The position numbers were made by a program, and so were the translations under genes. Source: Croceicoccus bisphenolivorans (GTDB lineage: Bacteria > Pseudomonadota > Alphaproteobacteria > Sphingomonadales > Sphingomonadaceae). From it: DNA of 64,000 nt. The notes under the pieces were generated by a model, which saw nothing but the letters and a program-made list of their open reading frames with translations, was not told the origin of the DNA and did not search any database. The stretch is taken from the NCBI RefSeq assembly GCF_001634625.1, contig NZ_LRSE01000008.1, forward strand, positions 1 to 64,000, read 5' to 3'. This document shows, piece by piece, positions 35,337-45,306 of the stretch; the stretch's first letter is position 1, and each line of letters starts with the position of its first letter.

Positions 35337-36095
35337 CCCTTCGCGGTATGTCGGAAAGAGCGGGCGCCAGCCCAGCACCCGCTTCGCCTTGCCGTTGGCA
35401 ACGCGGCGGTTCTCCGCATAGAACCCGCGCGCCATGGGCGACAGGTTCGCCTCGTCCATCGTCTGCATCGGCGGAACGGGCGCGCCCAGCATCCGGCAGG
35501 CGTGTTCGATCAGCTCGTTCTGGCTGCACGGATAGTCGTCGGCCAGGTTGTAGGCACCCGGCGGGCCATCGATGCCAAGCAGCACGCCCGATGCGATATC
35601 GTCGACATGCACACGGCTGAACACCTGCCCTGCAATATCGATCCGGTGCGCCCTGCCCTCCCGCACACGGTCAAGCGCCGAACGGCCCGGTCCGTATATC
35701 CCCGGCAGGCGGAACACCCGCGCGCCCAGCCCCAGCCAGTCTGCATCGGCATCGCTGCGCGCGGTACGGCGGCCGGTGCCGACCGGCGCGGATTCGTCCA
35801 CCCACGCCCCGCCCGCATCGCCATATACGCCGGTGGAGGAAAGATATCCCAGCCACTTGCCGGAACCGGCCAGCAGATCGCCATAACGGCCAAGCACCGG
35901 ATCGCCGCTATCCCGGTCCGGTGGTACGGAGGACAGCACGTGGGTCGATGCCGCCACTTCTGCCCGAACGCGACCATGGTCGCCGAAATCGACCGTGCCG
36001 CCGCGTCCCGTTCCGGCCACCGCCCAGCCGCTGGCGCGCAGCAGGGCTGCGATACGACCCGCCGAATATCCCGTTCCGAACACAAACATGCGCAT
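35289..36095 (-). CDS. NAD-dependent epimerase/dehydratase-like protein
   Basis: 268 residues from ATG 36095 (AGGCGG seven bases upstream). N-terminal Rossmann motif FVFGTGYSAGRIA matches the atypical GxGxxxGR form of the extended SDR group including YeeZ-like proteins; YLSSTGVYGDAGGAWVDE and RLPGIYGPGRSALDRV are typical of the group. Substrate unknown. Tail-to-tail overlap of 48 bases with the DMT gene means the two transcripts must be antisense at their ends. Confidence 0.87.
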   Translation of the reverse strand: MRMFVFGTGYSAGRIAALLRASGWAVAGTGRGGTVDFGDHGRVRAEVAASTHVLSSVPPDRDSGDPVLGRYGDLLAGSGKWLGYLSSTGVYGDAGGAWVDESAPVGTGRRTARSDADADWLGLGARVFRLPGIYGPGRSALDRVREGRAHRIDIAGQVFSRVHVDDIASGVLLGIDGPPGAYNLADDYPCSQNELIEHACRMLGAPVPPMQTMDEANLSPMARGFYAENRRVANGKAKRVLGWRPLFPTYREGLAACLQRDGQPDECE

Positions 36096-36208
36096 GATGC
36101 ATCCGCCTAACGTCACTTGCCGTGCAAATGCCACGCTTTTTCCATCGATCTGTCCAGTTTCGCCAATTCGCCCTTGCCTATGGCGGGTGAAGGCGCATCT
36201 ATCGCGAC

Positions 36209-38860
36209 ATGGATATCGCAACCACACCATCGAACCCCGCCGGCAACCCGGAAATGGCGGACGCCGCCGTCGAACCACACGATCCCGCCACGATCCGGCG
36301 CAAGGATTACACTCCGCCGTCTTGGCTGGTCCCCGAAATCCGGCTGGACTTCGACCTTGGCGTCGAACTGACCAAAGTGGTCGCGACAATGCGGGTGGAA
36401 CGCAATCCCGCCGGTGACGGAGACCAGACTCTGCACTTATGCGGCGACAATATCGCGGTGATGAGCCTGAAGGTCGATGGCGAATCGGCCGAAGGCTGGT
36501 CGATGAGCGGTTCCAACCTGCTGCTCCCCCTGCCCGGCGCGGCCCATACGGTGACGATCGAAACGCACCTCCATCCGGCGACGAACAGCCAGCTGATGGG
36601 TCTCTATGCCTCCAACGGGATGCTGTGCACACAGTGCGAGGCGGAGGGTTTCCGCCGCATCACCTTCTTCCCCGACCGGCCCGACGTCCTGTCGAAATAC
36701 ACCGTGCGGATGGAAGGACCGAAAGACCTGTTCCCGGTCCTGCTGTCGAACGGCAACCTTGCCGATCAGGGCGATAACGGCGACGGTACGCACTGGGCGC
36801 TGTGGGACGATCCCTGGCCCAAGCCCAGCTACCTCTTCGCGCTGGTTGCCGGACAGCTTGTCGCCAACCGCGACACCTTCACCACGATGGGCGGTCGCAA
36901 GGTCGACCTCGCCGTCTGGGTCCGCGAAGGCGATCTGGAGCGTACCGACCACGCGATGCGCAGTCTGATCAATTCGATGAAGTGGGACGAGGATACTTTC
37001 GGCCGCGAATACGATCTGGACCAGTTCAACATCGTCGCCGTGTCCGATTTCAACATGGGCGCGATGGAGAACAAGGGTCTCAACATCTTCAACACCCGTT
37101 ACGTCCTGGCCGATCCGGAAACGGCGACCGACGGGGATTATGACGGAGTGGAGGGCGTTGTCGGCCATGAATACTTCCACAACTGGTCGGGCAACCGCGT
37201 CACCTGTCGCGACTGGTTCCAGCTGAGCCTGAAGGAAGGCTTTACCGTGTTGCGCGACCAGATGTTCAGTGCCGACATGGGCTCCGAACCGGTCAAGCGG
37301 ATAGAGGATGTGCGCATCCTGCGCGCCGCCCAGTTCCCGGAGGATTCAGGACCGCTTGCGCACCCGATCCGGCCCGATTCCTATCAGGAAATCAGCAACT
37401 TCTATACCGCGACCGTCTATAACAAGGGCGCCGAAGTCATCCGCATGATGCACACGATGGCAGGAGCCGAGGCGTTCCGGAAAGGCACCGACCTCTACTT
37501 CGATCGCCACGATGGCGAAGCCGCGACTTGCGAGGATTTCATCAAGGCGATGGAGGATGGCGCGGGGCTGGATCTGGCCCAGTTCCGCCTGTGGTACGAA
37601 CAGGCCGGTACGCCCAAGGTTGCGATGCGCACCACGTTTGACCAGTCGCAGGGCGCGGTCACGCTGCATCTTGAACAGAAAGTTCCGGCAACGCCCGGAC
37701 AGGCGGACAAGAGGCCGATGCCCATCCCGCTGAAAATCGCGCTGTTCGACCGTGACAGCGGCTCGCACGACGGCGAGAAGCTGCTGGTGCTGGACAAGGC
37801 GAAAGACAGCTTCACTTTCGACGGTTTCACCCGACCGCCTGTCGTGTCGGTCAACCGCGGCTTCACCGCCCCGATCCAGCTCGATGCCGAAGTGCTGGAC
37901 GAGGATCTGATGTTCCTTGCCGCGCACGACGACGATGCCTTTGCGCGGTACGAGGCGCTGCAGCAGCTGGTGACGCGCGAACTGCTGGGCGCGATCGAGC
38001 ATGGGCCGGACGAAAAGCGCCGCGCCGCGATTGCAGAGGCGATGGGCGCGGTGCTGGACGATCCGGCCATCGACGATCTGATGCGCGGCGAACTGCTGAT
38101 GCTGCCCACGATCACGTTCCTGATGGAACTGGCCGCACCGGCCGATCCGGTGGCGCTGCACATGGCGCGCGAACGGCTGAAGGCGCATATCGGCACGCGC
38201 CTGCGCGACCGCCTGATCGCCATTCACGAGCGTACTTCGGCGGTGCCCTACAGCCTTGATGCCGCCGCACGCGGCGCGCGCAAGGTGAAGACGCTCGCGC
38301 TGGTGCTGCTGACCGCCGCCGACAAGAAGGAAGCCGCCGCCCGCGCCGAAGCGCAGTACCGCGCCGCGAACAACATGACCGACCGTCAGGGCGCTTTGAT
38401 GGTGCTGGCGGGCATCGACTGCCCGGCCCGCACCGAACTGCTGGCCGATTTCCATGCCCGGTTCGCGGGCAATGCGCTTGTCATCGACAAGTGGTTCGCG
38501 CTGCAGGCAGGCTCGCTCGACCCCAAGGTGCTCGACAATGTCGCGGCGCTGGCCAGCCACGCCGATTTCACGATCAAGAACCCCAACCGCGTGCGCAGCC
38601 TCTACATGACGCTGGCGGGCAATCCGGCGGCGTTCCATGACGAAAGCGGGCGCGGTTATCGCATGATCGCGGACCTCGTGCTCGCACTCGATCCGATCAA
38701 CGCGCAGACGGCGGCGCGGTTCATTCCCGCACTGGGCCGCTGGCGCAAGATCGAGCCGAAGCGCGCCGCGATGATGCGCGGCGAACTGGAGCGGATTGCC
38801 GCATCGCCCACCCTGTCGAAGGACACCCGCGAACAAGTGACAAAGAGCCTCGATGGCTGA
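36209..38860 (+). CDS. pepN: Aminopeptidase N (M1 family)
   Basis: 883 residues. Removes N-terminal residues from peptides in the cytosol; zinc enzyme. Motifs: NMGAMENKGLNIFNTRYVLA (the GAMEN substrate-recognition block) and VVGHEYFHNWSGNRVTCRDW with HExxH at about residue 320 and the third ligand Glu 19 residues later in LSLKEG. The start places DYTPPSWLVPEIRLDF near the N-terminus, typical of gammaproteobacterial-type PepN also found here. Its end overlaps pgeF by eight bases. Confidence 0.96.
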   Translation: MDIATTPSNPAGNPEMADAAVEPHDPATIRRKDYTPPSWLVPEIRLDFDLGVELTKVVATMRVERNPAGDGDQTLHLCGDNIAVMSLKVDGESAEGWSMSGSNLLLPLPGAAHTVTIETHLHPATNSQLMGLYASNGMLCTQCEAEGFRRITFFPDRPDVLSKYTVRMEGPKDLFPVLLSNGNLADQGDNGDGTHWALWDDPWPKPSYLFALVAGQLVANRDTFTTMGGRKVDLAVWVREGDLERTDHAMRSLINSMKWDEDTFGREYDLDQFNIVAVSDFNMGAMENKGLNIFNTRYVLADPETATDGDYDGVEGVVGHEYFHNWSGNRVTCRDWFQLSLKEGFTVLRDQMFSADMGSEPVKRIEDVRILRAAQFPEDSGPLAHPIRPDSYQEISNFYTATVYNKGAEVIRMMHTMAGAEAFRKGTDLYFDRHDGEAATCEDFIKAMEDGAGLDLAQFRLWYEQAGTPKVAMRTTFDQSQGAVTLHLEQKVPATPGQADKRPMPIPLKIALFDRDSGSHDGEKLLVLDKAKDSFTFDGFTRPPVVSVNRGFTAPIQLDAEVLDEDLMFLAAHDDDAFARYEALQQLVTRELLGAIEHGPDEKRRAAIAEAMGAVLDDPAIDDLMRGELLMLPTITFLMELAAPADPVALHMARERLKAHIGTRLRDRLIAIHERTSAVPYSLDAAARGARKVKTLALVLLTAADKKEAAARAEAQYRAANNMTDRQGALMVLAGIDCPARTELLADFHARFAGNALVIDKWFALQAGSLDPKVLDNVAALASHADFTIKNPNRVRSLYMTLAGNPAAFHDESGRGYRMIADLVLALDPINAQTAARFIPALGRWRKIEPKRAAMMRGELERIAASPTLSKDTREQVTKSLDG

Positions 38861-39608
38861 CGTCGTCAAAGCTGCATCGCTGGAAGAGACTGCCCACGGC
38901 TTCCTTGGCCGGCGCGGCGGCGTTTCCACCGGCCAATACGCGTCGCTGAACGTCGGCACCGGATCGCCAGACCTGCCCCGCGCGGTGGAGGCAAACCGCA
39001 CCATCGCGGCGGACGCGGTCCTGCCGGGGGCGGAACTTGCCACCGTTTACCAGGTGCATTCCGCCGATGTCGTGCGCATCGACACGCCCTTCCCCATGGA
39101 TGCGCGGCCCCATGCCGACGCGATGGTGACGGACAGGCCCGGCGTGCTGCTGGGCATCCTGACAGCCGATTGCGCGCCGGTCCTGCTGGCCGATGCCGAT
39201 GCAGGCGTGATCGGCGCGGCCCATGCGGGCTGGCGCGGCGCCTTTGCAGGCATATGCGCCAATACCGTCGCCGCGATGGAGGAACTGGGCGCTAACCGCG
39301 GCAATATCCGCGCAGCCATCGGCCCGTGCATCGCGCAGGCAAGCTACGAGGTGGACGAAGGGTTCTACTTGCGCTTTCTGGCAGAGGACGAGGCGTTCGA
39401 GCGTTTCTTCAAACCAGGACGCGCCGGCCACCACCAGTTCGACCTTGCCGCCTTCGTCGCGGCCGATCTGGCCAGGGCAGGCGTTTCTCGCGTCGAGATC
39501 ACGGGCCTCGACACTTATGCCGATGAAGACCGCTATTTCTCCTACCGCCGCGCGACGCAGGCAGGAGAGGACGGCTACGGACGGCAGATCAGCCTGATCG
39601 GCCTCTAA
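38853..39608 (+). CDS. pgeF: Peptidoglycan editing factor PgeF (laccase-domain, YfiH)
   Basis: 251 residues. Family motifs: HGFLGRRGGVSTGQYASLN, VYQVHSADVV, LTADCAPVLLAD (Cys), GAAHAGWRGAFAGI (His) and GPCIAQASYEVDEGF; the His and Cys residues form the metal-like/catalytic site. Known members remove misincorporated L-Ser from UDP-MurNAc peptides or hydrolyse purine nucleosides. Coupled to pepN by an eight-base overlap. Confidence 0.93.
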   Translation: MADVVKAASLEETAHGFLGRRGGVSTGQYASLNVGTGSPDLPRAVEANRTIAADAVLPGAELATVYQVHSADVVRIDTPFPMDARPHADAMVTDRPGVLLGILTADCAPVLLADADAGVIGAAHAGWRGAFAGICANTVAAMEELGANRGNIRAAIGPCIAQASYEVDEGFYLRFLAEDEAFERFFKPGRAGHHQFDLAAFVAADLARAGVSRVEITGLDTYADEDRYFSYRRATQAGEDGYGRQISLIGL

Positions 39609-39802
39609 CCCAGGGCAGGCACGATCAGCGCGGTAAGGCAGCTTGTCGACAGCACCAGCGTGAACGCGATCCGCAGCTGTAGCAGCGATCGGGCCAGTTC
39701 GCGCGCGGGCGAAACGGCGGTGATGCTGAGCATGTAGAGCGCCGCCAGCAACAGCGGCAGGGCCGGCAACCCGCGAATGAAACTGGCCATCAGGATTTGC
39801 AT
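39605..39802 (-). CDS. 65-residue two-helix membrane protein, unrecognised
   Basis: From ATG 39802, with GGGGAAG just upstream, the product has two hydrophobic segments (LPALPLLLAALYMLSITAV and IAFTLVLSTSCLTALIV) joined by a basic turn. It converges on pgeF with a four-base overlap. I do not recognise a family. The hydrophobic pattern and ribosome site favour a real gene. Confidence 0.55.
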   Translation of the reverse strand: MQILMASFIRGLPALPLLLAALYMLSITAVSPARELARSLLQLRIAFTLVLSTSCLTALIVPALG

Positions 39803-39907
39803 CGTCTTCCCCGCTCTTGCGGAAAAGACCCTTGCGCCGGACACGTTAAGACGCATCCGGCGCGGGATAGGCAATGCTACCTAGCCGGCGGCAAACCGTG
39901 CCTTTCG

Positions 39908-40825
39908 TCAGTTGGCGACGATCTTCAGACCTTCGCACATCGCAAGGAAAGCGGCATAGGCACGCTCGGCCTCCGCCTTGTCGTATGCAGGGGAATCCGG
40001 AACGGTCCAGCCATGGTCGGCGGCATAGACCTCCACCTCCCCCATCGCGCCCGATGCGGCCAGCGCCTCGCGCAGCTTCGTCTTGGCCTCCGGCTCTTTC
40101 GCATCGTCGTTGCGGGCAATCGCGAACAGGTAGTTGGCCGGGCTGGTCAGCATCCGGTGCGGGCTGTCGGGCGCGTCTGTCGCCAGGCCGCCGCCATGCA
40201 TCGACGCCGCAACCTTCACCCGCGAGGATGCCTTGGCAGCATAGACCGGCCATGAACCCGTCATGCAATGGCCGCGCGCACCCATCGACTGCGCCTTGTC
40301 GACCACGTCCTGCTCGTCCAGCCACGCGACGATGGCCTTGGCATCGGCCATGATCGTCTCGCTGCTGAACTTGTTCCGGTAAGGCGTGACCTTGGCGAAA
40401 CCGTCGTTGCCGGCAAAGTCTGCGAAATCCTCGAACGTCGCATGGCCCTCGTCGCGCCAGTACGGGTCGGGGACGATCACGGCGTAGCCTTCGCCGGCCA
40501 GACGTTCGCCCATGGCCTTGCTTGCGGGGCGAACGCCGGCGATGTCGGGCCACATGATGACGGCAGGGTGATTGCCGGCAGAGGGGTGATAGAACCAGCC
40601 GCCCATCGTGCCGCCCGCCGTCGGGATCGCGACTTCGCCGCTCATCACCGATCCGCCGGTGGCTGCCGGGGTCGCCTCTGCATCGGTGCCGCCGCTGGCG
40701 TTGCAGGCCGCGAGCATCGCCGCGCCGCCGCCCGCGGCAATCACGCCGGAAAACTGCCGGCGATTGATGCCGCGCGCCTCACTGCTGCGTCGGGCAAATT
40801 CGGCAAGCTGTTGCTGGTCACACAT
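39908..40825 (-). CDS. Dienelactone-hydrolase-family protein with N-terminal signal
   Basis: 305 residues from ATG 40825 (AGGAG nine bases upstream). N-terminal region NRRQFSGVIAAGGGAAMLAAC combines a twin-arginine motif with a lipobox-like end, so it is probably an exported lipoprotein. The DLH fold shows WPDIAGVRPASKAMGERLA, a nucleophile elbow GHCMTGSW with Cys as in dienelactone hydrolase, and a C-terminal DHGW with the histidine. Substrate unknown. It follows the glyoxalase-fold and nitronate monooxygenase genes on the same strand. Confidence 0.85.
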   Translation of the reverse strand: MCDQQQLAEFARRSSEARGINRRQFSGVIAAGGGAAMLAACNASGGTDAEATPAATGGSVMSGEVAIPTAGGTMGGWFYHPSAGNHPAVIMWPDIAGVRPASKAMGERLAGEGYAVIVPDPYWRDEGHATFEDFADFAGNDGFAKVTPYRNKFSSETIMADAKAIVAWLDEQDVVDKAQSMGARGHCMTGSWPVYAAKASSRVKVAASMHGGGLATDAPDSPHRMLTSPANYLFAIARNDDAKEPEAKTKLREALAASGAMGEVEVYAADHGWTVPDSPAYDKAEAERAYAAFLAMCEGLKIVAN

Positions 40826-40889
40826 AATTCGAAGCTCCTGCTCCCCCATCCACTATCGAGGATAGGGCGATGCGGGCCTCGATCAACCC

Positions 40890-41294
40890 TCATCCTTCGC
40901 GGAAGTTGAGTTCCAGCAACACGTTGTTGGGATCGCGCACGAATACCTGCACCAGCGAAATGCCCGATACCCCGCCGACGCGGTAATCCAGCCCCCGCGC
41001 ATCCAGCCGCGCGCGCATCTCTTCCAGCCCCGTGCAATTCAGCGCGACATGATCGACCGATCCGGTCTGCCCGCCCAGCTTGTTCGCGTAAGGCCCCTTC
41101 CGGTCCATCCGCGCCCTATCGACCAGGTGGAAGATCGGTCGCCCGCCCGCATCGCACAACCACTGGACCAGATCGGGCTGCAGCGGTTCGGGCGGATCGC
41201 GCTGTTCAAGGCCGAGAACGTCGCGGTAGAACGACACCGTTCCGGCAAGATCGCCCGTGACGATGTTGACGTGATCGAGTGTCTCTACGCGCAC
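40890..41294 (-). CDS. VOC/glyoxalase-fold protein
   Basis: 134 residues with the beta-alpha-beta-beta-beta metal-binding repeat: LDHVNIVTGDLAGTVSFYRDVLGLE, then DHVALNC and VFVRDPNNVLLELNF with the conserved His and Glu. Family members include glyoxalases, dioxygenases and resistance proteins, and the precise reaction cannot be given. It starts 33 bases after the nitronate monooxygenase gene ends. Confidence 0.88.
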   Translation of the reverse strand: MRVETLDHVNIVTGDLAGTVSFYRDVLGLEQRDPPEPLQPDLVQWLCDAGGRPIFHLVDRARMDRKGPYANKLGGQTGSVDHVALNCTGLEEMRARLDARGLDYRVGGVSGISLVQVFVRDPNNVLLELNFREG

Positions 41295-41327
41295 GGGCTA
41301 TCTCCCTTGGCCAGTATCCTCCGGCCC

Positions 41328-42338
41328 TTACCTCCGGTTCAGCGCGGCCTCGCTCTCGGCCAGGAGTTCGGCGATGATGTCTGCGACCGGTTCTTCCTTC
41401 TTCACCATGCCGACCGACTGGCCCGCCATCAGCGATCCGTTTTCCACGTCGCCGTCGATCACCGCGCGGCGCAGCGCGCCTGCCCAGTAATGTTCGATCT
41501 GCAACTGCGCCTCGCCCATGTCGATCCCCTCACCGTCCAGCAGGTTGGCAACCTCGCGTTGTTTGGCAGTGAACAGTTCGGTGCCCTTGTTCTTCAGCGC
41601 ACGAACCGGAATCACCGGCAGTCGCGGATCGACCTGCACACTGGCGATCGCGTCGCGTGCGCCGGCGCGGAAGAACGCTTTCTTGAAATCGGGGTGAGCG
41701 ATGGATTCGGTGGCACAGGCAAAGCGGGTGCCCAGCTGTACGCCCGCCGCCCCCATTTCGAGGTATCCGGCAATCGCCTCGCCCCGCCCGATACCGCCGG
41801 CCACGAAGACAAGGTGATCCTCTGCCAGTTCGGGCAGGAATTCCTGCGCCAGCACGCTGGTGGCGACGGGGCCGATGTGGCCGCCCGCTTCCATCCCCTC
41901 GATCACCATCGCGTCTGCGCCGGAACGCAGCAGCTTCTTGGCGAGCGCCAGCGTCGGTGCAAAGCAGATGACCTTGGCGCCTGCTTCCTTGATCTTTTCC
42001 ACGCTGCCCTTGGGCGGCAAGCCGCCTGCCAGCACGACATGGCCGACGCCGTGCCTTGCGCAGACATCGATCAGGTCCATGATCTGCGGGTGCATGGTGA
42101 TAAGGTTCACGCCGAAGGGCTTGGTGGTCAGCTTCTTCGTCTCGGCAATCTCGTTGTCGAGCAGGTCTGGCGTCATCGCGCCGCAGGCGATCACGCCGAA
42201 ACCGCCCGCATTGCTGATCGCGGAAACGAGGTTGCGTTCCGAAACCCAGCTCATCGCGCCGCACAGGATGGCATGCTCGCTACCGAGGAATTCCGCTCCG
42301 CGCCGCATAAGCGCTTCGGTCTTGGTGTAGGTCGTCAT
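41328..42338 (-). CDS. Nitronate monooxygenase family protein
   Basis: 336 residues from ATG 42338, which gives the N-terminal block EFLGSEHAILCGAMSWVSE; longer frames are not supported. FMN-dependent TIM-barrel oxidases of this family convert nitronates or act as enoyl-reductase-like proteins. Motifs: NAGGFGVIACG, GVNLI, VIEGMEAGGHIGP (FMN phosphate site), VAGGIGRGEAIAGYL and GAAGVQLGTRFACATES. It leads a minus-strand run with the VOC and DLH genes. Confidence 0.9.
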   Translation of the reverse strand: MTTYTKTEALMRRGAEFLGSEHAILCGAMSWVSERNLVSAISNAGGFGVIACGAMTPDLLDNEIAETKKLTTKPFGVNLITMHPQIMDLIDVCARHGVGHVVLAGGLPPKGSVEKIKEAGAKVICFAPTLALAKKLLRSGADAMVIEGMEAGGHIGPVATSVLAQEFLPELAEDHLVFVAGGIGRGEAIAGYLEMGAAGVQLGTRFACATESIAHPDFKKAFFRAGARDAIASVQVDPRLPVIPVRALKNKGTELFTAKQREVANLLDGEGIDMGEAQLQIEHYWAGALRRAVIDGDVENGSLMAGQSVGMVKKEEPVADIIAELLAESEAALNRR

Positions 42339-42510
42339 GCGTGGGCGATTAGTGCCGCAAATGGCATGCGGCAAGTGCGAGAGCAACAATGCTGCGGATC
42401 GAGTCGCGCCATTGACGGCCATGCTGCACTGCCGTTTCGCAACACTGATCGAATTTAGCGCTGTCTGTATGCGAGATTGATCGTTTCTCCCGTTCAGTCG
42501 GAACCTGTAA

Positions 42511-44769
<2,259 letters not shown>

Positions 44770-44800
44770 ACGACCGACGAGAAGGCCGAAGTCGCGAACC

Positions 44801-44842
44801 TGGATTGCCCGTCGCATCCCCCCATTAGCGGCGGGCAATCCA
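44801..44842. terminator. Stem-loop after katG
   Basis: TGGATTGCCCG (44801-44811) pairs with CGGGCAATCCA (44832-44842), extended by an inner CGC/GCG pair. An 11-bp perfect stem lying 32 bases after katG. No T-tract follows, so Rho-independent function is only probable. Confidence 0.55.
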
Positions 44843-44993
44843 TCCCCCAAGGTGACCCGGCCGCCTCCCCGTACTGCAAGGTGCGGGGAGGTTCTTGTAT
44901 GCAAGTCAATGGCTTGCCATCATTCACCCTGTTCGTGAACTCTTTCGAAACCGCGATCTGTCACACTTCGTTGATAGATACGGGAGAGATTGA

Positions 44994-45164
44994 ATGGTCA
45001 CCCTGTCGATACTGGTCATTGCCGCAGGCGCTTTCGTGCTCTGGTTCCTGCCGCTACCCAAGGACCGGACCAAGCGCATGGCATCACAAGCGGGCGGAAC
45101 GATCCTGTTCGGCCTGGGCCTGTGCGGCCTGGTTCTGCAACTGATGGGACCGGCAGCTGCCTGA
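44994..45164 (+). CDS. 56-residue two-helix membrane protein, unrecognised
   Basis: ATG 44994 follows GGGAG with seven-base spacing. The product has a first hydrophobic helix (LSILVIAAGAFVLWFLPL), a short basic loop (PKDRTKRM) and a second helix (GGTILFGLGLCGLVLQLM). This is a good N-out hairpin topology with a positive-inside loop. No family is recognised. It stands alone between katG and the zinc-type TonB receptor. Confidence 0.7.
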   Translation: MVTLSILVIAAGAFVLWFLPLPKDRTKRMASQAGGTILFGLGLCGLVLQLMGPAAA

Positions 45165-45292
45165 CGATGCCCGTCGGCCTTGACGCAGATTCCGGCCCGA
45201 CTGACCTGTCACCCTGTCGTCGACACAGAGCGATCTGTCGCCGCGCAGCTGTTCGCGCTTGACCTTTGAAAGTGCATCGCTATTGGCGATGT

Positions 45293-45306
45293 AATGTTAT
45301 ATCATT
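45293..45306 (+). promoter_or_regulatory. Zur-like dyad overlapping the receptor start codon
   Basis: AATGTTATATCATT is a 14-base dyad with one symmetric mismatch pair, similar in form to alphaproteobacterial Zur sites (ATGTTATA core). It covers the ATG of the ZnuD-like receptor, an unusual but efficient site for repression. Confidence 0.5.
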
